Source of the DNA: Chthonobacter albigriseus
GTDB lineage: Bacteria > Pseudomonadota > Alphaproteobacteria > Rhizobiales > Pleomorphomonadaceae
Assembly: GCF_013839445.1 (NCBI RefSeq)
Contig: NZ_JACDIT010000002.1
Coordinates: forward strand, 372,001 to 436,000
Direction of reading: 5' to 3'
Length of the DNA stretch: 64,000 nucleotides
Shown here: piece after piece, positions 17,709 through 24,507 of the stretch
How positions within the stretch are numbered: position 1 is the stretch's first letter
Layout of the letters: the number at the start of each line of letters is the position of its first letter
Notes under the pieces: model-generated
What the model was told of the DNA's origin: nothing
The model's input: only the letters and a program-made list of their open reading frames with translations
The model's database searches: none
Translations under genes and position numbers: made by a program

Positions 17709-18249
17709 AGGTGCAGGGCTCCGCGCTTTCGTTGGCGATGACGGTGTCGGCGGGCGGGCCGAAGCCCAGGCAGTCGCCGGGGCCGAGGTCGTGGCGCTCG
17801 CCGCCCTCCTCGACGACGAGCCGGCCGGATCGGACCCAGACGGCCTGCCGGATCCGGGCGTAGGACGAGGCCGGCAGCGGCACGCGCACGCCGGGCGGCA
17901 TCTCCACCTCGGTGATCTCCAGCGGGTTCTCCGTGCGGCTGAACACCTGCCGGCGGCGATAGCCGGTTTCGGGGTCGCGCCACGTCGGCTGTTCGGCGGC
18001 GCGCGACAGGCGTCCGCGCTCGCGCTCCGCCTTCAGCATGAGCCCGGCGAGCGTCAGGTCGAAGGCCGTCGCCAGCCGCACCAGGATCACCGCCGTCGGG
18101 CTCGTCTCCTCACGCTCGATCTTCGAGACCGTGGCTTTGGCGACGCCGGACCGCGCGGCCAGTTCGCCCATCGACCAGCCGCGCGCCTCGCGCTCCTCGC
18201 GGATGCAGCGGGCGATGCGGGATGAGGAATCGTCCACGATCGTTGACAT
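17683..18249 (-). CDS. XRE family regulator with C-terminal cupin sensor domain
   Basis: 188 residues. An N-terminal helix-turn-helix (about 12-68) reads WSMGELAARSGVAKATVSKIE, and a C-terminal cupin (about 110-185) has YARIRQAVWVRSGRLVVEEGG and DLGPGDCLGFGPPADTVI. These proteins are small-molecule-sensing repressors or activators. The start codon lies between two near-identical 12-base palindromes, one inside the first codons, suggesting autoregulation. The gene overlaps the downstream GNAT gene by 26 bases and follows the PycTM-like gene by 46 bases on the same strand. Confidence 0.88.
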   Translation of the reverse strand: MSTIVDDSSSRIARCIREEREARGWSMGELAARSGVAKATVSKIEREETSPTAVILVRLATAFDLTLAGLMLKAERERGRLSRAAEQPTWRDPETGYRRRQVFSRTENPLEITEVEMPPGVRVPLPASSYARIRQAVWVRSGRLVVEEGGERHDLGPGDCLGFGPPADTVIANESAEPCTYVVVLARS

Positions 18250-18270
18250 TCGTCGCTTATAGTGGACGAT
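18229..18270 (-). promoter_or_regulatory. Twin palindromic operator candidates over the XRE gene start
   Basis: ATCGT-CC-ACGAT (18229-18240) is a perfect palindrome inside codons 4-7 of the XRE gene. ATAGT-GG-ACGAT (18259-18270) is a near-perfect copy 30 bases upstream, about three helical turns away. On the minus strand the upstream copy overlaps a TATAAG that could be a -10 element ten bases before the ATG. Together the two sites also form a longer inverted repeat, ATCGTCCAC/GTGGACGAT. Confidence 0.6.
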
Positions 18271-18295
18271 CCGATCGCCGGCAAGCGCAACGACC

Positions 18296-18781
18296 TCACC
18301 GCAGCGCCAGCAGCGCTAGGTGGGCCGCGATGGTCACCACCAGCGAGCGGAAGGCCACTCCCACCCAGAAATACTTGGTCCGGCAGATCGCGGCGAGATG
18401 GCTGATGTTGGTGCGGTATTCGTTGACGAGGTAACCCGCTTCGGCCGTCTCCGCCGCCTTCATCAGCCGCTCGCCGGCTGCGTCCCAATTGCCCCAGAAC
18501 AGAGACGAGCCGCCGCTTCTTTGGCGTGGCAATACCACCCAGATCGCCGAGAACAAGGTCAGGCAGAGTGCCGCCGCGGCCACCGTGGAAAGCGCGATCA
18601 CCAGCCAGCTCGCGCCTTCATAGCGGTGGACCGTGAACAGCTCGCGCGCCTCCGACGACCAGACGAGCAGCGCCAGCATGAAGGTGAAGATATAGGCCGC
18701 CTTCTGGTCGGCGCCGCGGACCTGGTCGTAGAAGGTCCGGTTGACCTCCTTGAGGTGATCGAAGAAATCCTTGTCCATCAT
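18296..18781 (-). CDS. Membrane protein resembling the Pycsar effector (PycTM/DUF5706) family
   Basis: 161 residues. An N-terminal helix runs into RGADQKAAYIFTFMLALL, which matches the D-x-KA start of the first membrane helix in PycTM proteins. A second helix is at about 58-85, followed by SSLFWGNW, resembling the (I/L)xFWG motif. A polar helix with YLVNEYRTNISHLAAIC and RTKYFWV matches the conserved N...LA.I...KY pattern. A third membrane helix closes the protein. In Pycsar defence such proteins permeabilise the membrane when cCMP or cUMP made by a paired cyclase binds. No PycC-type cyclase is adjacent, so family membership is inferred from pattern and defence function is not shown. Confidence 0.65.
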   Translation of the reverse strand: MMDKDFFDHLKEVNRTFYDQVRGADQKAAYIFTFMLALLVWSSEARELFTVHRYEGASWLVIALSTVAAAALCLTLFSAIWVVLPRQRSGGSSLFWGNWDAAGERLMKAAETAEAGYLVNEYRTNISHLAAICRTKYFWVGVAFRSLVVTIAAHLALLALR

Positions 18782-18982
18782 TACTTTCCAAAGGAGAGCA
18801 TCCGGGGTCCGGACACGCCGGATTGGCTTTGCGATGGGCTATCCACTGGAAGGGGACGGGGTGAACACAACAGCGGGCCATCCACAGGCCGGCTGTTTCT
18901 CCGTCATTCCTCGCAATTGACAGTCGTGCATCAGCGCCGTTTTGTGTGCGCAACATATATACAGAAAACAGAATAGTTCATC

Positions 18983-21900
18983 ATGCGATCGCGTCTTCTG
19001 GCGGCCACCTTCCTCGCGGCCGCATGGTGTGCCCCCGTCCATGCCGAGATCGTCGCGCGGCCGACGCCGACGGCGGGCGCCGTCATCGACGTCAAGACGG
19101 GCGAGGAGATCGCCTTCGTCGACAGCGCCGGCTGGCACGGCGTCGACATCACCCAGGCGGTGCTTTCCGGCGACACGCTGCGCACCAACGCGCTCGGCCA
19201 ACTCGCGGTGCTCTTTGCCGACCAGACGCAGATCCGAGTCGGCCGAAACACCACCCTTGTGGTCAAGGAGGTCGGCCCTGCCGGGGCGCGTCTCGCCATG
19301 CCGGCCGGTGCTATCTGGGCGCGGGCGGCCCGCGGCGGCTCCGGCGTCACCATCGACACGCCGGCGGCGGCGGCCGCCATCCGCGGCACAGACTGGTCGC
19401 TCGCGGTCGGGCCGGACGGCCGCACCACGCTCGTCGTCATGGAAGGAGCGGTCGAGCTCTCCAATCCCCAGGGCTCGGTGACGGTGCGCCAGGGCGAGGC
19501 GGCGGTAGCTGCAATCGGCGAAAAGCCGACCAAGATCATCCTCGTCGACATCGACGACCGCGAGCAGATGCTGTTCTACGTTTCGCTGCGCGGCGCCTAC
19601 ACCTTCCTGCCGGCGTCTCCGCTGCCATCGCGCAGCATGCTTGCGGAGCGCAGACGTCTCGCCGGACAGCCGGATGAGGCGCTCTCGACCGACGATCTCG
19701 TCACCCGCGCGGAGCTGGCGATCTCCTTCGACGGCGTTGCGGCGGCCGAGGCGGCGGTGGCGACCGCCCGCGCCCGCAGGCTTTCCGCCGGGCAGGCAGC
19801 CCGGCTCGATCTGGTCGAGGCGCTGATCGCCGGCGCGCGCACCCGCTACGGGGACGCGGCGCGGCTCTTCGCGCGCGCCCTGCCCCGGCTCGATCCCGGC
19901 CGGCGCGACGTGGCGGCCTACGGCGGCTACTTCGCCCGCGCGCTCGCCGATCCGTCGCGCGTCGAGCAACCGCCCGCGATGACGTCGGGCGGCCCCTACG
20001 CGGCGCTCGCGGAAGCCTACGCGGTCGGCCACCAGACCAACCCCAGGGCCGCCATCGCCGTCATCGAGCGGGCCGAACGGCGCTGGCCGGACGAGGCCGT
20101 GCTGCCGGCCGTGCGGGCGATGTTCGCGCTGCTCGACGGGGACCGCGAAGGCATGCGGGCCGCCGTGGAGAGGGCGGTCTCGCTCGATCCGGAAAACCCC
20201 GTCGTCCTCCATGCCCGCGCCGAATACCGGTCCGGCATTCTCTCCGACCTGCCCGGTGCCGAGGCGGACCTGAAGAAGGCGATCGCCCTGCAGCCGGGCA
20301 ACGCCGATCTCTGGAACTCGCTCGGGCTGCTCTACCAGGAGCGCGGCGCCACCCGCGAAGCGGAAGCGGCGATGCGCCGGGCGATCGAGCTGGAGCCGGA
20401 GGACCCGGTCTCCTACGTCAACCAGTCGATCCTCTATCTCGACCAGAACCGCCTTGACGAGGCGAAGACGATGATCGACGAGGTCGGACGGCGCGACCCG
20501 GCCTTCCATGTCGTCCACCTTGCCCGCGGCCGCTACCACCTCGCCCGCGGCGAGAACGACCTCGCCATCCAGGAATTCCTGAAGGCCTCGGTCGCCAATC
20601 CCGCCTATTCGAACGCGCTGCTGCTCCTGTCGGCCGCCTACTATCAGAACGGCGACTTCGAACCTGCCGCGCAGGCGCTGGAGAACGCCGCGCGGCTCGA
20701 TCCGAACGATCCGTCCGTCCCGCTGTTCGCCACGGCCATTGCCATCGACCAGTACCGGTCCGACGAGGCCATCGAGAGCGCCCGGCATGCGCTGGAGCTG
20801 CAGCGGCTGCGCGGCGGCGTCTACGCCTCCGTCGGCGCCAGCCGCGAAACGGGATCCACCGTCGCCAACGCCTTTCGCTTCGCCGGGCTCGATGCCTGGG
20901 GGCGGGCCTATTCCGACATCGCCTTCGATCCCTTCGTTTCCACCGGCTACATCGACCAGGCGATCTCCGGGACGCCGAACCCGTTCTTCACGGCGGGAAG
21001 CTATGGCCAGGAGAACCCGGACTACGTCGACAGCCCGCAGTCCTTCTCCTCCCTGTTCCAGGGCCTGCTGCTCGATCCGCTTTCCATCTCCGCGCCGTCC
21101 AAGCAGCTGCAGATCGTCCGCGCGCCGTTCCTGGAGGCCGAGATCGGCGCCGGCTACGCCTTCGGTGACGGCGAGGGCCCGACCGCCAGCGTCCAGGTGC
21201 AGGGCTTCTCGCAGACGCCGATCCCGGTCAGCGTCGCGGTGGCGGCCAACCTGCGCCGCTTCGACCAGGATTCCTCGACCTTCTTCGATGACCCGAACAG
21301 CGCGACCGTCCTCGTCGGCGCGACGCCGACGCCCAACGACCGGGCGCTGCTGTTCGGCACCTACTCGGAGAGCGAAACCGGCTACACCGGCGAGCCCAAC
21401 TTCCTCGGCGATGCGGCCGACGTCACGTCGGCGCGCGCCGGCCAGCTCGGGCTCGGCTGGAGCCACACCATCGGCGACCGCAACGTCGTCAACGCGGCGC
21501 TTTATGCGGCGCGCAGCCACGTGGAAACGTCGCAGATCCTTCTGCCGATCCTCACCCGCTTCGACAGCAACCTGGAGCGGGGCAGCTATCTCGCCGCGCT
21601 CAACCACATGGTCGCGCTCAACGACGCGGTGACGCTGCGCTACGGCGTCGAGGCCGGGCATGTCACGGCCGACGACACCACCACCATCAACTTCGCCAAC
21701 GTCGTCTTCGACACCACCGACAGCCGCACCGACACCACCTTCGGCAGGCTCTACACGGATGTCATCGCCAAGCCGACCGACGCGCTGACGCTGGAAGCCG
21801 GCGTCGTCGCCGCGGTGCTCGACGAGACCGGCGACGATCCGGATCCGACCATCGAGCCACGGGTCGGTCTCGCCTTCGCGGCCTTCGAGGGGCACACGGT

Positions 21901-22546
21901 CCGCCTCGCCGCGATGCGCGAGACGCTGATCCCCTCCGCGCTGACGCTCGGCCCGGTCGGCGTCGTGGGCATCCAGTCCGCCGTGTCGCCGGTGGAAACC
22001 GGCGGCCAGGTCGACACGCTGGCGGTGCGCTGGGACGCGGAGTGGTCGTCGCGCTTCTTCACCAGCCTGGAGTACCGCCGCCAGTACCTCGGCGACGTCA
22101 GCATCGATCCGCCGGCCGCCCTGCCCTTCGACCTCGACGAGGGCACGATCGACCGGGTCAGCCTCACCGCCAACGCCGCGGTCGGCGGCGGCTTCGGGCT
22201 GTTCGGCACAGTCGCCTACGCCCGGTCGGAGGGCGAGCAGGACAGCGACGGAGCCGGGGTGCCGTTCATCCCGGACTGGTCGGCCCGCGCGGGCCTCACC
22301 TTCGTCCACCCCTCGCGGTTCAAGGCGACGCTCGCGGCCACGTACGTCGGCGAGCGCGACAGCAACGACGGGGCGACGCTCGGCGACTACGTCACGGTCG
22401 ATTCCAGCCTCAGCTGGGAATCGCCCGACCGGACCTTCCAATTCGAGCTTTCCGGCTACAATCTCCTGGACGAGGACTTCACCATCGCCTCCGGCGTCCC
22501 CGGCTGGGGACGCACCGTGATCGGTACCGCCACCGTGAGATTCTAG
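18983..22546 (+). CDS. FecR-domain, TPR and outer-membrane beta-barrel fusion protein
   Basis: 1187 residues. A signal peptide ends at CAPVHA-E (residue 21). Residues about 30-180 form a FecR-like beta domain (GDTLRTNALGQLAVLFADQTQIRVG, DTPAAAAAIRGTDWSLAV). Residues about 230-600 contain TPR repeats (IALQPGNADLWNSLGLLYQE, IELEPEDPVSYVNQSILYL). From about 640 a beta-barrel of alternating strands and turns ends in an aromatic residue (TVRF), the usual outer-membrane assembly signal, and resembles TonB-dependent receptor barrels without an evident plug. The next gene, a CHASE2 cyclase, starts two bases after the stop. A weak promoter TTGACA-N17-TTTTGT lies at 18917-18945. Envelope sensing or outer-membrane scaffolding is inferred. 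Confidence 0.8.
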   Translation: MRSRLLAATFLAAAWCAPVHAEIVARPTPTAGAVIDVKTGEEIAFVDSAGWHGVDITQAVLSGDTLRTNALGQLAVLFADQTQIRVGRNTTLVVKEVGPAGARLAMPAGAIWARAARGGSGVTIDTPAAAAAIRGTDWSLAVGPDGRTTLVVMEGAVELSNPQGSVTVRQGEAAVAAIGEKPTKIILVDIDDREQMLFYVSLRGAYTFLPASPLPSRSMLAERRRLAGQPDEALSTDDLVTRAELAISFDGVAAAEAAVATARARRLSAGQAARLDLVEALIAGARTRYGDAARLFARALPRLDPGRRDVAAYGGYFARALADPSRVEQPPAMTSGGPYAALAEAYAVGHQTNPRAAIAVIERAERRWPDEAVLPAVRAMFALLDGDREGMRAAVERAVSLDPENPVVLHARAEYRSGILSDLPGAEADLKKAIALQPGNADLWNSLGLLYQERGATREAEAAMRRAIELEPEDPVSYVNQSILYLDQNRLDEAKTMIDEVGRRDPAFHVVHLARGRYHLARGENDLAIQEFLKASVANPAYSNALLLLSAAYYQNGDFEPAAQALENAARLDPNDPSVPLFATAIAIDQYRSDEAIESARHALELQRLRGGVYASVGASRETGSTVANAFRFAGLDAWGRAYSDIAFDPFVSTGYIDQAISGTPNPFFTAGSYGQENPDYVDSPQSFSSLFQGLLLDPLSISAPSKQLQIVRAPFLEAEIGAGYAFGDGEGPTASVQVQGFSQTPIPVSVAVAANLRRFDQDSSTFFDDPNSATVLVGATPTPNDRALLFGTYSESETGYTGEPNFLGDAADVTSARAGQLGLGWSHTIGDRNVVNAALYAARSHVETSQILLPILTRFDSNLERGSYLAALNHMVALNDAVTLRYGVEAGHVTADDTTTINFANVVFDTTDSRTDTTFGRLYTDVIAKPTDALTLEAGVVAAVLDETGDDPDPTIEPRVGLAFAAFEGHTVRLAAMRETLIPSALTLGPVGVVGIQSAVSPVETGGQVDTLAVRWDAEWSSRFFTSLEYRRQYLGDVSIDPPAALPFDLDEGTIDRVSLTANAAVGGGFGLFGTVAYARSEGEQDSDGAGVPFIPDWSARAGLTFVHPSRFKATLAATYVGERDSNDGATLGDYVTVDSSLSWESPDRTFQFELSGYNLLDEDFTIASGVPGWGRTVIGTATVRF

Positions 22547-22548
22547 GA

Positions 22549-24495
22549 ATGGCCGAGCGCATCAGACGACGGCGCGGCGCCGCCGTCGCGGGCCTCGCTG
22601 CCCTGATCGGCCTCGCGGTCGCCGCGCTCGCGCAGCTGCCGGCCGCCGGCCTTGTCGACGCGCGGCTCTACGACCTCATCTCCACCGCCCATCCGCCCAT
22701 GCCGCCGGCCGATGTCGTCGTGGTGGCGATCGACGAGCCGTCCTTCGCCAACGTCGGCGAGCAGTGGCCGTGGTCGCGCTCGATCCACGGTGCCCTCGTT
22801 CGCGCGCTGCGCGAAGCGGGCGCGCGCGCGATCGGGCTCGACCTGATCTTCGCCGAGCCGTCCGCGCCGGAGGCCGACGCCGCGCTTGGGCAGGCGCTCG
22901 GGCCGGACGTGGTGCTCGCCGCCGACGAGACGCTGATCGAGACGCCGCAGGCGAGCCAGGTGATCCGCAGCGAGCCGCTGCCGATCCTCACAGAAGGCGG
23001 CGCGGCATCCGGCCTCGCCTCCGTGGTGCTCGACGGCGACGGCGTGCTCCGCCGCCTGCCGCCCTTCGACGACAGTTTCGCCCGGCGCATCCTCGCCGCC
23101 GCCGGCGAGCCGGCCCGGCCCAGCCGATCGGGCGACCTTCTCGCCGCCTTCGGTCCGGCGCGGACGATCCAGACCGTCTCCTACTACCAGGCGCTCGAAC
23201 CGGAGACCTACCTGCCGCCGGACTTCTTCAAGGGCAAGATCGTGCTCGCCGGCCTCAGCCTGCAGTCGGCGCCCACCGTCGACGCCGGTGGCGCGGACGC
23301 CTTCGCCACGTCCTTCACCACCACCACCGGTCGGCTCGTCGCCGGCGTGGAGGTGCAGGCGACCGTGTTGGAAAACGTGCGACGCGGCCTGTACGCCCGG
23401 CCGCTGCCGACCCTCGCGGGGTTCGGCGTCGTGGTTCTCGCGGCACTGGCCGCTGGGCTCGCGGTCATCGGCGGAACCGGCGCGCCCACCGTGCTCATCG
23501 GCGTCGCCGGCACCCTCGTCCTCGCCGGCGGCAGCGCCCTCCTCCTGCACGGGACGAACCTCTGGATCTCGCCGGCCGCGCCGAGCCTTGCCTTCCTCGC
23601 CGTGCTTGCCGCCCAGGGCGGTTTCGACTACGCGGCCGAGCGCCGGCTGCGGCGGACGATCACACGTGCCTTCTCGCAGTATCTCGCGCCGGAGATGGTC
23701 GATAGCCTCGCCCGCGACCCGTCCGCGCTGAAGCTCGGTGGAGAGCGGCGCACGCTCACCATCCTCTTCTGCGACGTCCGCGGCTTCACCACCATTTCCG
23801 AGCGGCTGAAGGACGACCCGGAACGCCTCACCAGCCTGATCAACCGGCTGCTCGATCCGCTCTCCGACGCCGTCCTGAAGCGCGGCGGCACCATCGACAA
23901 ATATATCGGCGACTGCGTGATGGCCTTCTGGAACGCGCCGCTCGACGACCCCGACCACGCCGTCCATGCCGTGGAGACTGCGCTCGCCATGGTCGCCGCC
24001 GCCCGCCGCTTTGATGCCGCGCTCCACGCCGAGCCGCAGCCGGGTGGCACGCCGCTGCCCTCGATCGCTGTCGGCGTCGGCATCAATACCGGCGACGTGG
24101 TGGTCGGCAACATGGGCTCCACTGCCCGCTTCGACTACACCGTGCTTGGTGACGCGGTGAACCTCGCCTCCCGCCTGGAGGGGCTCTGCAAGACCTACGG
24201 CGTGCCGATCGTCATCGGCGACAGCACCCGCACCGCCCTCGGCGACCGCTTCGCCACGCTGCCGCTGGATCGCATCGCCGTGCGCGGGCGCAGCGAGGCC
24301 GCGCGGGTCCATACGGTGCTGGAGGACGCCGCCGGCCTGACGGCGGAGACGGCGGCGCTGCACGAGGCCGTAGTTGAGGCCTTCGCGGCGGGAGAGCTCG
24401 CGGCCGACGACGCCCGGATCGCGCGGCTGGAGCAGGCGGTCCCCACCCTCGCCGGCTTCTACGCCTCGCTTCGAACGCGGGCCGGCGCGACATGA
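22549..24495 (+). CDS. CHASE2-domain class III adenylate cyclase (class IIIb signature)
   Basis: 648 residues. A short cytoplasmic start and one membrane helix lead into a periplasmic CHASE2 sensor (about 40-290: VVVVAIDEPSFANVGEQWPW, GARAIGLDLIFAE), then three membrane helices (about 290-365), a linker (RRTITRAFSQYLAPEMVDSL) and the cyclase domain. Metal aspartates are D409 in FCDVRGFT and D455 in YIGD; K451 and T531 hold the substrate positions; N538 and R542 are the transition-state pair. All catalytic positions are filled, so it should be active, and Lys/Thr marks class IIIb enzymes, several of which respond to bicarbonate. It is coupled to the FecR-TPR-barrel gene by a two-base gap. Confidence 0.9.
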   Translation: MAERIRRRRGAAVAGLAALIGLAVAALAQLPAAGLVDARLYDLISTAHPPMPPADVVVVAIDEPSFANVGEQWPWSRSIHGALVRALREAGARAIGLDLIFAEPSAPEADAALGQALGPDVVLAADETLIETPQASQVIRSEPLPILTEGGAASGLASVVLDGDGVLRRLPPFDDSFARRILAAAGEPARPSRSGDLLAAFGPARTIQTVSYYQALEPETYLPPDFFKGKIVLAGLSLQSAPTVDAGGADAFATSFTTTTGRLVAGVEVQATVLENVRRGLYARPLPTLAGFGVVVLAALAAGLAVIGGTGAPTVLIGVAGTLVLAGGSALLLHGTNLWISPAAPSLAFLAVLAAQGGFDYAAERRLRRTITRAFSQYLAPEMVDSLARDPSALKLGGERRTLTILFCDVRGFTTISERLKDDPERLTSLINRLLDPLSDAVLKRGGTIDKYIGDCVMAFWNAPLDDPDHAVHAVETALAMVAAARRFDAALHAEPQPGGTPLPSIAVGVGINTGDVVVGNMGSTARFDYTVLGDAVNLASRLEGLCKTYGVPIVIGDSTRTALGDRFATLPLDRIAVRGRSEAARVHTVLEDAAGLTAETAALHEAVVEAFAAGELAADDARIARLEQAVPTLAGFYASLRTRAGAT

Positions 24496-24507
24496 CGGGC
24501 GCTGCGG

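Noticed and set aside
18839-22441. A 1200-codon open frame antisense to the FecR-TPR-barrel gene, and similar long antisense frames opposite both RND pumps, the antiporter and gltX
   Set aside because: High-GC codon structure opens these frames. Their translations are Arg/His/Asp-rich repeats without domains, while the opposite strand encodes clear family members.
18296-24495. A complete Pycsar defence system (PycTM-like effector plus cyclase)
   Set aside because: The cyclase is a membrane CHASE2 adenylate-type enzyme tied to the FecR gene, is 3.8 kb away and transcribed in the opposite direction. Pyc cyclases are soluble and adjacent to their effector.
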